Shown here in pieces: positions 1 to 8,509 of a stretch of 64,000 nucleotides of DNA. How positions within the stretch are numbered: the stretch's first letter is position 1; every line of letters starts with the position of its first letter. The notes under the pieces are model-generated. The model saw only the letters and a program-made list of their open reading frames with translations, did not search any database and was not told where the DNA came from. Location: NCBI GenBank assembly GCA_002733135.1, contig NVUJ01000006.1, positions 54,717 to 118,716 of the forward strand, given 5' to 3'. The DNA comes from Cycloclasticus sp. (lineage in GTDB: Bacteria; Pseudomonadota; Gammaproteobacteria; Methylococcales; Cycloclasticaceae). The position numbers and the translations under genes are program-made.

Positions 1-648
1 GCGACGTTTGTTCCCGTTTCACCACTAAGCTTGCAAGCTGATTTAGATGCTTGGATAGCTTATGTGCAATCTGAAGATATTGATTCCTTGTTACAAATGG
101 CAGTGGTACATGCTCAATTTGAGCTTATTCACCCATTCTTAGATGGTAATGGTCGTATTGGACGTTTGTTAATTCCGCTATTTCTTTACCAAAAGAAAAA
201 GTTGGCCTCCCCCATGTTCTATTTAAGTGCTTATTTAGAAGCAAATCGTGATGAATATTATGCGGCATTAAATGCCATTTCTTCTAAACAAGATTGGAAT
301 GGCTGGATTGTTTTCTTTCTTAAAGGAATAGCACTGCAAGCAGATGACAATGCGGTGAAAGTAAGGGCTATTCAGTCATTATATGATGATATGAAACAGC
401 ATATTGTTGATATTACGCATTCACAATATTCGATTAAGATCCTTGATGCGTTATTCACTAGGCCCATTTTTAAAACCTCCGAATTGGTGAAGCATACAGG
501 CATCCCTAAGCAGACATTAATGCCTTTGATCAGGCAAATTCGTGAGTCCGGCTATTTAACCATTGTGAAAGAAGCGAGAGGGAATCAGGCTGCCACCTTG
601 GCATTTCCTGAACTTATTAATATTGCAGAAGGTAAAACCGTATTATAA
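1..648 (+). CDS. Fic-family protein with C-terminal winged helix (5' end outside window)
   Basis: The frame is open from base 1, so the true start lies upstream of the window. The visible part carries the Fic core HPFLDGNGRIGR (bases 130-165), which holds the catalytic His and the phosphate-binding GNGR loop of AMP-transferases. The last 70 residues look like a winged-helix domain (KTSELVKHTGIPKQTLMPLIRQIRESGYL region). Fic proteins of this build modify target proteins with AMP and often sit beside type I restriction genes, as here. The inhibitory helix, if present, would be in the missing N-terminal part. The winged helix makes DNA binding possible, and a set of inverted repeats lies directly downstream. 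Substrate unknown. Confidence 0.88.
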   Translation, partial: ATFVPVSPLSLQADLDAWIAYVQSEDIDSLLQMAVVHAQFELIHPFLDGNGRIGRLLIPLFLYQKKKLASPMFYLSAYLEANRDEYYAALNAISSKQDWNGWIVFFLKGIALQADDNAVKVRAIQSLYDDMKQHIVDITHSQYSIKILDALFTRPIFKTSELVKHTGIPKQTLMPLIRQIRESGYLTIVKEARGNQAATLAFPELINIAEGKTVL

Positions 649-746
649 ATTTGTGTCCGACGAATCATACACAAATCCATTTGTGTCCGATATTACTTGT
701 AATTTCGGACACAGTTTGATTTGTGGTCATAATCTCGGACACAAAT
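649..746. promoter_or_regulatory. Cluster of six inverted ~12-bp half-sites upstream of hsdM
   Basis: ATTTGTGTCCGA occurs at 649-660 and 679-690. Inverted relatives occur at 665-676 (TCATACACAAAT), 705-717 (TCGGACACAGTTT) and 735-746 (TCGGACACAAAT), with a further direct variant ATTTGTGGTCAT at 719-730. They form three successive palindromes; the first and third have a 4-base gap. This is seen directly. That they are operators for hsdMS, perhaps bound by the winged helix of the Fic protein, is inference. They could also form RNA hairpins. Confidence 0.6.
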
Positions 747-778
747 ATTTTCAAGCATTAAAAACAATGGAACATTAA

Positions 779-2203
779 ATGAGCAACATCAGCGGTATCG
801 TAAAATCAGCACGAAAAATAATGCGTCAAGACATTGGAACAGGTAGTGATGAACTGCGTATTCTGCAATTGGGTTGGATGCTGTTTTTAAAAATATTCAG
901 TGATAAAGACAAAGAGCTTGAGCTGATTCAAGATGATTACACTTCACCGATTCCTGTTGAACTGCACTGGGATGAGTGGGCAGCAAATGATGAGGGTATG
1001 ACAGGTGATGAATTACTAAAATTTGTTGATCAAATACTATTCCCAACGCTGGGCAATCTTGATCTTTCTACGGGCAATAAACGTGCGGTGCTGGTGCATG
1101 AGGTGTTTGCCAATAACTACAATTATATGAAATCGGGCATTCACCTACGCCAAGTGATTAACAAGCTCAATGAGATTGATTTTAACAACAGCAAAGACAA
1201 ACATGTTTTTGGGCAGATTTATGAATCGTTTTTAAGCGAACTGCAAAGCGCAGGGACATTAGGCGAGTTTTATACCCCGCGTGCGATTACTGAATTGTTA
1301 GTCGAACTCACCAACCCACAAGCGCATGAAAAGCTATTAGACCCTGCTTGTGGTACTGGCGGCTATTTAACTGCCGCACTAGAGCATTTAAAAGCCAAAG
1401 CCACCACCGTGGCAGAGCGCGAAGCGATACAACATAACGTCACAGGTTGGGAATATAAACCACTGCCTTATTTGCTCGGCAACACCAATTTAATTCTGCA
1501 TGATATTAGCCTGCCTGATATTCGCTATGGGGATTCATTAGAACGCCCCTTATCAGAATATCGTCAAAAAGACCGCGTGGATATTATCCTCGCCAACCCA
1601 CCGTTTGGTGGCGTGGTATCCAATAATAACGAAAACAACTTTCCACAAACCTACCGCACTAAAGAATCAGCTGATTTATTTTTAATCTTAATGATTCACC
1701 TGCTTAAAGACGGTGGTAGAGCCGCGATTGTATTGCCCGATGGTTCGCTCACAGGCGATGGCGTGAAACAACGCATCCGTCAAAAACTATTAGAAGACTG
1801 TAACCTACACACCATTATCCGACTGCCTAATTCGGTGTTTCAGCCCTATGCCTCAGTTGCCACTAATTTACTGTTTTTCACCAAAGGCGAACCGACCAAA
1901 AGTGTTTGGTATTATCAGCATAAACTACCCGAAGGCTACAAAGCCTACTCTAAAACCAAACCCATACAGCTCGCTGAATTTGATGGCTTAAAAAAATGGT
2001 GGGCGAATAGAGAAGAAAACGAACGAGCATGGCAAGTGGATATAGAAACCATTAAAGCCAATGGCTATAACCTTGATATTAAAAACCAACATCAGCCCGA
2101 AGAAGAACAGCAATATAGCAGTGGGGAATTGCTAGAACTATTGCATCAATCTTTTGCCAAAGGGGATGAACTGTTGGGGCAGTTGCGGAAGGAATTAGTT
2201 TAA
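779..2203 (+). CDS. hsdM: Type I restriction-modification system, DNA methyltransferase subunit HsdM
   Basis: 474 residues, a normal HsdM length. N-terminal HsdM helical domain, then a class I N6-adenine methyltransferase: GEFYTPRAI near residue 163, AdoMet-binding motif I DPACGTGGYL near 187, and catalytic NPPF near 273. It methylates the recognition sequence in complex with two HsdM and one HsdS, and is also part of the cleaving enzyme with HsdR. The stop overlaps the hsdS start by one base (TAATG), which implies coupled translation. No hsdR is in the window; it would have to lie upstream of the Fic gene or elsewhere. The start ATG lies 130 bases after the Fic gene, behind the inverted-repeat cluster. 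Confidence 0.95.
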   Translation: MSNISGIVKSARKIMRQDIGTGSDELRILQLGWMLFLKIFSDKDKELELIQDDYTSPIPVELHWDEWAANDEGMTGDELLKFVDQILFPTLGNLDLSTGNKRAVLVHEVFANNYNYMKSGIHLRQVINKLNEIDFNNSKDKHVFGQIYESFLSELQSAGTLGEFYTPRAITELLVELTNPQAHEKLLDPACGTGGYLTAALEHLKAKATTVAEREAIQHNVTGWEYKPLPYLLGNTNLILHDISLPDIRYGDSLERPLSEYRQKDRVDIILANPPFGGVVSNNNENNFPQTYRTKESADLFLILMIHLLKDGGRAAIVLPDGSLTGDGVKQRIRQKLLEDCNLHTIIRLPNSVFQPYASVATNLLFFTKGEPTKSVWYYQHKLPEGYKAYSKTKPIQLAEFDGLKKWWANREENERAWQVDIETIKANGYNLDIKNQHQPEEEQQYSSGELLELLHQSFAKGDELLGQLRKELV

Positions 2204-4302
2204 TGGGAAGGGGGCGTAAACCTAAGAGTATAAAAAAATTGGATTACAATACAGTTTTCTTTAATTCGGTTGGTAGTTATGTCCAAAGGATTAATGATTA
2301 TTTGTCTCGTCAAATAAAACCAGAACCATTATCAAGTCATATCAGAATAGCTGGTGGATTTGCGTTTAAAAGTACGGATTACTTAGAAGAAGGCGTTCCT
2401 GTTATTAGGATATCTGATTTTAGTGATGAAAAAATTGTTTTAGAAAATGTAAAATTTTACAAAGAATCTGAATCGTTAAAGAAGTATGAATTGGAATCTG
2501 GAGACATTATTATTGCCCTTACTGGAGGTACTATTGCCAAGTTGGGGATCGTTCAAGATGGTCTTGGGAAATTATATTTAAATCAGCGGGTTGGTAAGTT
2601 TGAGGTTTTAAACCCATCTGAATTCGAAAGTGAATATGTATATTGGATTGCAAGAAGTGTTCAGACGACTATTAAAGACTTGGCCTGGGGCGCTGCGATT
2701 CCAAATGTAAGTCCAAAGCAAATAGAAAAAATTAAATTCCCTATTCCAGATAGAAAAGTCCAACGTGGGATAGTTATGTTTCTCAATGATTTAAGGAAAA
2801 ATAACATTGTAGTTGGGAAGTGTTATTTTCATGCTGAAACTGAATCAGAAATTCTTTTTATACATAAAAGGTCATTAGACAGTGCAGGCATCGTTTCAGA
2901 ATTGAGTCGCCAAAAAACCCTACTAAAAAAACTCCGTCAACAAATATTACAAGAAGCCATCGAAGGTAAACTCACCGCCGATTGGCGCGAACAAAATTCC
3001 CCTCCTGTGGAGGGGTGTCCGCAGGACGGGGTGGTTGAACCTCCTGTGGAGGGGTGTCCGCAGAGCGGGGTGATAGTCAAATCACGCAACACAAAAAACT
3101 ACCTTAGCCTTCCCTACAACCCCAAACTAAAACAAAGAGGAAGAGAACTTAGAAAAGCCGGAAATCTCTCAGAAGTTTTGTTCTGGAACCAGGTAAAAAG
3201 AAAACAGTTTTTGGGATTGGATTTTGATCGGCAAAAAATCATAGGTAATTATATCGTTGATTTTTATTGTGCCAATGTTCAGACGGTTATTGAAATTGAT
3301 GGCAGTAGTCATGATGATAAACAGGAGTATGACGCTAAAAGGGATGCTTATTTGGAGGGGTTGGGGCTAACGGTTATTCATATTTTAGATGCGGATGTTA
3401 AAAATAACTTAGAGGGAGTGATATCTTGGTTACATCAGCATGAGGCTTTTGTATTAATAAATTCCCCTCCCTTGGAGGGGTGCCCGAAGGGTGGGGTGGT
3501 ATCTTCCCCGAAGGGTGGGGTGGTTGAGCATATAGAAAAGAACCACCCCGACCGCTTTGCGCCCACCCCTCCAGAGGAGGGGAATTGGGAAAGTGCCAAT
3601 GAACTACTAGCACGCATACAGGCAGAAAAAGCCCAACTGATTAAAGATAAAAAAATCAAAAAACAAAAACCACTGCCACCGATTAGCGAGGAAGAAAAAC
3701 CGTTTAAATTACCCGATGGGTGGGTTTGGTGTCGGTTGGGGCAAATATCAGATGTGAAAGTTGGGGCAACTCCAGCAAGAGAGAATCCTGAATATTGGAA
3801 TGGCACTTTAAATTGGGTATCAAGCGGTGAGGTGGCGAATAATTATATTTTCACTACAAAAGAAACTCTTACAGAAAAGGGGGTGAATGAATCATCCGCA
3901 AAAATAAATCCCAAAGGTAGTGTGCTGGTTGCAATGATTGGACAAGGAAAGACTCGAGGTCAAACAGCAATTTTAAATATTGATGCAGCTACAAATCAGA
4001 ATGTAGCTGCAATTCGACTTCGGAAAGGAATAACATCAGAAATTATTTGGCTTTTCTTTCTGTCACGTTACGAAGTTACACGAAGTGGAGCATCAGGAGG
4101 GAATCAGCCGGCACTAAATGGCCTAAAAATTAAAAATACTATTTTTGCTCTCCCCCCACTCCAAGAACAAAAAACCATCGTAGCCAAAGTAGAAAAACTA
4201 CTCACCGTATGCGATCAACTAGAAACCCAAATTACCGACAATCAAACTCACGCCGAGCAACTAATGCAAGCGGTGTTAAAAGAGGCCTTTTCGCAGGCGT
4301 AA
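2203..4302 (+). CDS. hsdS: Type I restriction specificity subunit HsdS with an in-frame DUF559 insertion
   Basis: 699 residues, well above the usual 400-580. Domains in order: target-recognition domain 1 (about 40-215), central conserved helix (SRQKTLLKKLRQQILQEA, about 228-262), an insertion (about 265-461), linker helix resuming with ANELLARIQAEKAQLI, target-recognition domain 2 (from KLPDGWVWCRLG, about 505-655), and the distal helix. In ordinary HsdS proteins a WREQ-type segment runs straight into the ELLARIQAEK segment; here about 197 residues separate them. The insert has a DUF559/Vsr-like core with candidate metal ligands D353 (VDFYC) and E364 (IEIDG), flanked by Pro/Gly-rich repeats. 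The frame is intact, so the protein may still function. The insert lies between, not inside, the recognition domains. Confidence 0.93.
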   Translation: MGRGRKPKSIKKLDYNTVFFNSVGSYVQRINDYLSRQIKPEPLSSHIRIAGGFAFKSTDYLEEGVPVIRISDFSDEKIVLENVKFYKESESLKKYELESGDIIIALTGGTIAKLGIVQDGLGKLYLNQRVGKFEVLNPSEFESEYVYWIARSVQTTIKDLAWGAAIPNVSPKQIEKIKFPIPDRKVQRGIVMFLNDLRKNNIVVGKCYFHAETESEILFIHKRSLDSAGIVSELSRQKTLLKKLRQQILQEAIEGKLTADWREQNSPPVEGCPQDGVVEPPVEGCPQSGVIVKSRNTKNYLSLPYNPKLKQRGRELRKAGNLSEVLFWNQVKRKQFLGLDFDRQKIIGNYIVDFYCANVQTVIEIDGSSHDDKQEYDAKRDAYLEGLGLTVIHILDADVKNNLEGVISWLHQHEAFVLINSPPLEGCPKGGVVSSPKGGVVEHIEKNHPDRFAPTPPEEGNWESANELLARIQAEKAQLIKDKKIKKQKPLPPISEEEKPFKLPDGWVWCRLGQISDVKVGATPARENPEYWNGTLNWVSSGEVANNYIFTTKETLTEKGVNESSAKINPKGSVLVAMIGQGKTRGQTAILNIDAATNQNVAAIRLRKGITSEIIWLFFLSRYEVTRSGASGGNQPALNGLKIKNTIFALPPLQEQKTIVAKVEKLLTVCDQLETQITDNQTHAEQLMQAVLKEAFSQA
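2995..3586. mobile_element. DUF559-carrying palindromic repeat element inside hsdS
   Basis: The segment starts AATTCCCCTCC (2995) and ends GGAGGGGAATT (3586), a terminal inverted repeat. The left end has two tandem repeat units with GGAGGGGTGTCCGCAG (2995-3036, 3037-3073). The right end has related units with GGAGGGGTGCCCGAAGG (3461-3500) and CCCCGAAGGGTGGGGTGGT (about 3503-3522), plus one inverted unit (3541-3586). The middle (about 3080-3450) encodes a complete DUF559 domain in frame with hsdS. Each repeat contains CCCTCC...GGAGGGG dyads. This resembles in-frame palindromic insertions such as those of Rickettsia in principle, but here it carries a nuclease-like domain. Mobility is inferred from the structure, not shown. 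Confidence 0.7.
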
Positions 4303-4384
4303 GTATTTTGTAGCTGAGTAATAAACTGCTTTTGTTTTAGGGGGAGGTACGATTACAACATTACATGGAAAGCAATCAGGCACT

Positions 4385-4410
4385 AAAAAGCCCGCTACAA
4401 AGCAGGCTTT
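4385..4410 (-). terminator. Rho-independent terminator of ssrA
   Basis: Read on the minus strand: stem AAAGCCTGC / GCGGGCTTT with one U-G pair, a 6-base loop, then a run of T. It lies about 35 bases beyond the tmRNA 3' end and faces the end of hsdS. Confidence 0.8.
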
Positions 4411-4442
4411 AAAGTCTTTTCGGTTCTAAATGAACCATTTTT

Positions 4443-4819
4443 TGGTGGAGGCGGCGGGAATTGAACCCGCGTCCGCAAGCACTCCGCCCTCGGCTCTACA
4501 TGCTTATCCTATAACTTTTAGTTTAATTAGTGGCTACCCGATAGGCTAGGAAGACCAATAACGATTCCGGTTAAGTTTTAGTAGATCTGCCCCGAACGAG
4601 CTTCACTACGATCTTATGAGCTATGATGCCTGAGATGATCCGAAGATCGCTGGACGCATAAGCACGGCTCCAGTCAGACAGCAATCTCACTGTTTCTTAG
4701 GCAGCGATTGCGTAGTTGTCGTCGTTTGCAACTATAATTTTTCAGATGTTTTACGAGATTCCTGAAAGCTCGGCATGCACCTAAGGTTTTGCTACCCACG
4801 TCGAAGCCAGGTCGCCCCC
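4443..4819 (-). ncRNA. ssrA: Transfer-messenger RNA (tmRNA)
   Basis: Minus strand. The 5' end GGGGGCG pairs with CGCCTCC ahead of the encoded ACCA 3' end, forming the tRNA-like acceptor stem; the T arm GGTTCAATTCC is intact. The tag reading frame (4729-4697) starts at the resume codon GCA and encodes ANDDNYAIAA then TAA, close to the gammaproteobacterial tag ANDENYALAA. Length 377 bases. It rescues ribosomes stalled on broken mRNA together with SmpB, encoded 1.7 kb away. The minus-strand -10 is probably TATAGT (RC of 4837-4842). Restriction-modification genes begin just beyond the 3' end, a common attachment site for islands. Confidence 0.97.
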
Positions 4820-4901
4820 ATTGGTCTTAGGTTTGATACTATACGCCTGTAGAAGTTCATAAAATAGCGAATAGTTCTTTAATTTAGTTTGGGTGAAAGT
4901 A

Positions 4902-5591
4902 ATGTCAAATAAAATGTTTCCCGTGTCCTTGGTGTTGTTGTTTGTGATGCTGGGTTTTATTTTATGGCCAAATGTTACCAACTTAGGTGATTTGTTTTCG
5001 TTTGCAAAAAACTTTGATTACAAAGGTATCCCGCTTTCACAATTATTCTTTTCTGAATTAGTTATATTGCTCACGGTGTGGCTGGTGTTGAGTACCTATA
5101 AAAAGGGTAAAAGCATTGTATATGGCGATGAGTACATGATTAGACACTGTATTTTATTACTCTTCGTTACGGGACAGGTTTTTATGGGTTTTTTTGCGGG
5201 CGGTATTGTGTCGTATCAGGATGTAACTTCAAGCCAAACCGCCCATGAAGTGAGTAATGTGATGGAGTCACAGGCTGTTATTTTCATGGTTTGTTATCCA
5301 TTGTATTTATTTTTTGGGGGTACTGCTTTTATATACGCAAGAACTAGGCTGCCAGAATTTTTAAGTAATAAGCGGGTGCCTTTTATGATGTTGACGTTTG
5401 CACCGATGGCTTTTTTGCCTTATTACGACGCAAGTATAGGGGACTTCAATAAAAGTGTTTTTGAATGGCTTTATCGGATTGATTATTGGTTGCTCAGTAT
5501 TGCATGGGTTGTTATAGGTGTATTTCATATAGCTGTTAGTGCATCTAAGGAAATTTATAAAGGGCTATCTAACCCTTATGAAGAGATGTAA
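4902..5591 (+). CDS. Integral membrane protein of unknown function (paralog 1)
   Basis: About 229 residues. An upstream GTG at 4893 is in frame, but ATG 4902 fits the paralog's N-terminus (MSNK vs MVSENK) and has GGGTG upstream. About six membrane segments are visible: residues 7-22, 46-64, 80-98, 125-146, an FAPMAFLPYY segment near 165, and 195-215. There is no recognised motif. The closest relative in the window is the next gene, with shared stretches such as TGQVFMGFFAGG / IGQVFMGFFAGG, FFGGTAFIYA / FFGGSAFIYA, and the C-terminal LSNPYEEM / LSDPYGEM. It lies between ssrA and smpB, which may only reflect a duplication there. Function not known. Confidence 0.75.
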   Translation: MSNKMFPVSLVLLFVMLGFILWPNVTNLGDLFSFAKNFDYKGIPLSQLFFSELVILLTVWLVLSTYKKGKSIVYGDEYMIRHCILLLFVTGQVFMGFFAGGIVSYQDVTSSQTAHEVSNVMESQAVIFMVCYPLYLFFGGTAFIYARTRLPEFLSNKRVPFMMLTFAPMAFLPYYDASIGDFNKSVFEWLYRIDYWLLSIAWVVIGVFHIAVSASKEIYKGLSNPYEEM

Positions 5592-5738
5592 TAATGGTGT
5601 TGTGTGAGAATTAGAAAGGTATTAAGCTTTATGTTCAGAATTGATGAGGTTGTATGCCCGTTTAGATGGTTGTGCTGTTTTACATAAGCAATATATTGAC
5701 GTATTAGGCTCCTATGGCTAAAGGGTAGAGCGGAGTAG

Positions 5739-5798
5739 AAGGTTATTACAACAACCTGTAACGAAGCCAGACTCATTTGTTGTCGGATTTGATACTAT
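5739..5798. repeat. Probable decayed copy of the ssrA 5' end and promoter
   Basis: This 60-base stretch aligns, with small gaps, to 4783-4842, which spans the ssrA 5' end and its upstream region. Shared pieces are AAGGTT, CGAAGCCAG and TTTGATACTAT in the same order. Beyond it, TTTAGTTTGG precedes both paralogous genes at the same relative place. The simplest reading is a tandem duplication of ssrA-5'-end plus membrane gene, followed by decay of the RNA part. The match is short, so this is tentative. Confidence 0.45.
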
Positions 5799-5858
5799 GT
5801 TCGAACAATGGTTATCAAAATAATCATTTAAAATTAGATCGTTTAGTTTGGAGTACAG

Positions 5859-6551
5859 ATGGTTTCTGAAAATAAACTACCACTGGCAGTTGTTTTTTTA
5901 TTTTTAATGTTGGGCGTTATTTGGTGGCCAAGTTTCTCAAATTTGGGGGACTTGTTTGGCTATGCTGCTAAAGCAGAATATAAGGGCGTTTCTCTACTTA
6001 ATTTTTTTAGAGCTGAGCTGGTCGTTTTAGTGACTGTTTGGGCGGTCTTAATTAGTTATAAAGAACAGAATGACATGGTTGATGGCAATGCATATGTGAC
6101 GCGCTTTTTAATATTGGTGATGTTTGTTATCGGGCAAGTGTTCATGGGGTTTTTCGCAGGTGGTTTTCTTGTTCACCAAGACGCATCTTGGTATCAAGTG
6201 ATTCACGAAGCGAATGAAGTGATGCCCTCACAAGCCGTTATTTTATTGGTTTGTTATCCTCTTTACTTGTTTTTTGGAGGTAGTGCTTTTATTTATGCGA
6301 AGACACGGCTGCCAAAATTTTTAAAGGGTAAAGAATTTTCATTTATGGTGTTAACGTTTGCACCCTTAGCATTTTTACCGTATTACGACTCTAGTTTTAT
6401 GCAAGCTAAAAAAGATTTGTTTGAAATAGCTTATTTATCAGTCTATTGGCTTTTAAGTGTGGGTTGGGTGGTGATAGGCGTGCTTTATATTATTCTTAAA
6501 GCCTCGCAAGGAATATTTAAAGGCTTAAGTGATCCTTATGGCGAGATGTAA
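5859..6551 (+). CDS. Integral membrane protein of unknown function (paralog 2)
   Basis: 230 residues, start ATG with GGAG eight bases upstream. It has the same six-segment membrane layout as the preceding gene and is roughly half identical by eye, including LVCYPLYLFFGGSAFIYAKTRLPKF-type stretches and LTFAPLAFLPYYDSS. The acidic/aromatic loop after the third helix differs most (VHQDASWYQVIHEANEVM vs SYQDVTSSQTAHEVSNVM), so the two copies may differ in partner or ligand. It is convergent with smpB, 12 bases apart, with no clear terminator between. No functional family recognised. Confidence 0.75.
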   Translation: MVSENKLPLAVVFLFLMLGVIWWPSFSNLGDLFGYAAKAEYKGVSLLNFFRAELVVLVTVWAVLISYKEQNDMVDGNAYVTRFLILVMFVIGQVFMGFFAGGFLVHQDASWYQVIHEANEVMPSQAVILLVCYPLYLFFGGSAFIYAKTRLPKFLKGKEFSFMVLTFAPLAFLPYYDSSFMQAKKDLFEIAYLSVYWLLSVGWVVIGVLYIILKASQGIFKGLSDPYGEM

Positions 6552-6563
6552 CCTCATATAATT

Positions 6564-7040
6564 TTATGAGTGCTTTATGATGCGTTGTTTCTCTCGTTGC
6601 CAGTCCTTGTCTTTAGATGATGCGCGCTTATCATGTAATTTTTTGCCTTTAGCCGCCCCAATTTCAAGTTTCACACGGCTTTTTACCCAATACATAGATA
6701 AGGGAACAATGGTGTAGCCTTTTCGTTCCACTAGGGCGACTAAGTTAATTAATTCACGCCGGTTTAATAACAGTTTTCTTAAACGAGTTTGTTGAGGGTC
6801 GATATGTGTGGATGCTGATAGTAAGGGCGAGATGTGGGCCCCGGATAACCAAGCTTCACCATTTTTTAACGTGATATAACCTTCTTTCAGTTGTACTCTA
6901 CCGTCACGGATGCTTTTAACTTCCCATCCTTCTAATACCATGCCCGCTTCAAAACGCTGTTCAATGAAATAGTCGTGAGTTGCTTTTTTATTGGACGCAA
7001 TATTATTGCTGTTTTTTTGCTTTTTCTTTTTTCCTGCCAT
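6564..7040 (-). CDS. smpB: SsrA-binding protein SmpB
   Basis: 158 residues. SmpB signature regions are plain: [24 protein letters not shown] near residue 22, the loop with [20 protein letters not shown], and the basic C-terminal tail ([22 protein letters not shown]) that enters the mRNA channel. It binds the tRNA-like part of tmRNA and delivers it to stalled ribosomes. ssrA is nearby on the same strand, separated by the two membrane-protein paralogs on the other strand. The N-terminal Lys/Asn-rich stretch ([12 protein letters not shown]) is typical. Confidence 0.97.
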   Translation of the reverse strand: MAGKKKKQKNSNNIASNKKATHDYFIEQRFEAGMVLEGWEVKSIRDGRVQLKEGYITLKNGEAWLSGAHISPLLSASTHIDPQQTRLRKLLLNRRELINLVALVERKGYTIVPLSMYWVKSRVKLEIGAAKGKKLHDKRASSKDKDWQREKQRIIKHS

Positions 7041-7152
7041 GAGGGGTATTCTATGCGAGCAGGAAATATAGTGCTAGAAAAGTGAGTTAATAACTTGGTT
7101 AAATAGTGAAGTTAGGGTAATTTAAATACCATAATAATTAGGACTAATTCCC

Positions 7153-8505
7153 ATGAGTAAAAATTCGCAACATGGCCAATGGTCGTCACGTTTGGCATTT
7201 GTGTTAGCAGCGACAGGTTCTGCCGTTGGGTTGGGCAATATATGGAAATTTCCATACATAACCGGTGAAAATGGCGGTGGGGCATTCGTGCTGGTTTACT
7301 TGACCTGTATTTTAGCGATTGGTATACCGATTATGATGGCTGAAGTTATGTTGGGGCGTCGTGGCAGGCAAAGCCCTGTTAATACCATGCGTGACTTGGC
7401 GAAAGAGGCGGGTTCTAGTCCGTTATGGTCATGGTTAGGCTGGGTTGGAGTTGTCGCAGGTTTCTTAATTTTGTCGTATTACAGTGTTATTGCCGGTTGG
7501 GCAATGGCCTATGTTGTGCGTGTGGCCTCTGGTGTTTTCGAAGGGGCAACAGCGGATGGTGTTAGTAATATATTTGGACAATTTATTGCCGATCCTGAGA
7601 AGTTATTAGCTTGGCATAGCTTGTTTATAATTGTCACTATGCTAGTAGTTGCACGTGGTGTTAAAGGTCTAGAGAGAACAGTTAAATTTTTAATGCCAGC
7701 TTTGCTCGTGATTTTGGTGTTATTAGTGGGTTACTCAATGGATCAAGGTGCATTTCAACAAGGCGTTTCTTTTTTGTTTGAACCTGATTTTAGCAAAATT
7801 GATAGCGATGGTGTTTTAACGGCGATGGGGCATGCGTTTTTCACGCTTAGCTTGGGTATGGGGGCAATTATGGTATATGGGGCATACCTGCCGTCAAATG
7901 TATCGATTGGGTCAACAGTCATCATTATTTCTATAGCCGATACTGCTGTGGCGTTATTAGCTGGGTTAGTTATATTTCCTATTGTTTTTGCTAATGGCCT
8001 TGAACCTGGTAGCGGGCCTGGATTAATTTTTCAAACACTTCCGATAGCGTTCGGGCATATGGCGTACGGTTCGTTGTTTGGAACATTGTTTTTTGTTTTA
8101 TTGGTGTTTGCAGCATGGTCATCCTCAATATCATTGATTGAGCCAGCCGTTGCATGGTTGGTTGAAAATAAAAGCATGAGTCGGATGCGTGCTTGTATAT
8201 GGGCAGGGCTGGTGACGTGGCTAGTGGGTATAGGTACTGTTTTGTCTTTTAATATTGGTGCAGATATTAAATTCTTTGATAAAACCTTTTTCGATATTCT
8301 TGATTACTTAACAGCAAATATAATGTTGCCATTAGGTGGTTTGTGCATTGCTTTGTTTGCTGGTTGGGTAATGAAAAAAGAAGTCAGCGCAAATGAATTA
8401 AGCCTAAAGCATGCGTGGGTGTATGCGGTCTGGCGGTTGTTGATACGTTTTGTATCGCCCATTGCCGTTATTATTGTATTTTTAAATGTTGTGGGGTTGA
8501 TTTAA
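7153..8505 (+). CDS. Neurotransmitter:sodium symporter (NSS/SNF) family transporter
   Basis: 450 residues, about eleven membrane helices. The N-terminus SRLAFVLAATGSAVGLGNIWKFPYITGENGGGAF is the NSS signature (TM1 unwound region with GLGN and the WKFP motif), and a second conserved area is FFTLSLGMGAIMVYGAYL near residue 225. Members move amino acids or related amines with Na+ (LeuT, MhsT, TnaT); the substrate cannot be read from sequence. ratA follows after only 4 bases, so the two are probably co-transcribed. In many gammaproteobacteria smpB and ratA-rnfH are direct divergent neighbours; here the transporter lies between them. Confidence 0.9.
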   Translation: MSKNSQHGQWSSRLAFVLAATGSAVGLGNIWKFPYITGENGGGAFVLVYLTCILAIGIPIMMAEVMLGRRGRQSPVNTMRDLAKEAGSSPLWSWLGWVGVVAGFLILSYYSVIAGWAMAYVVRVASGVFEGATADGVSNIFGQFIADPEKLLAWHSLFIIVTMLVVARGVKGLERTVKFLMPALLVILVLLVGYSMDQGAFQQGVSFLFEPDFSKIDSDGVLTAMGHAFFTLSLGMGAIMVYGAYLPSNVSIGSTVIIISIADTAVALLAGLVIFPIVFANGLEPGSGPGLIFQTLPIAFGHMAYGSLFGTLFFVLLVFAAWSSSISLIEPAVAWLVENKSMSRMRACIWAGLVTWLVGIGTVLSFNIGADIKFFDKTFFDILDYLTANIMLPLGGLCIALFAGWVMKKEVSANELSLKHAWVYAVWRLLIRFVSPIAVIIVFLNVVGLI

Positions 8506-8509
8506 TTAC

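Noticed and set aside
2995..3586. Short GC-rich repeats that could be taken for a CRISPR array
   Set aside because: Only a few copies, irregular spacing, inverted units, and the whole stretch is translated in frame with hsdS around a DUF559 domain.
4781..4981. 66-codon minus-strand frame over the ssrA 5' end
   Set aside because: It overlaps the tmRNA and its promoter, and has no conserved protein features.
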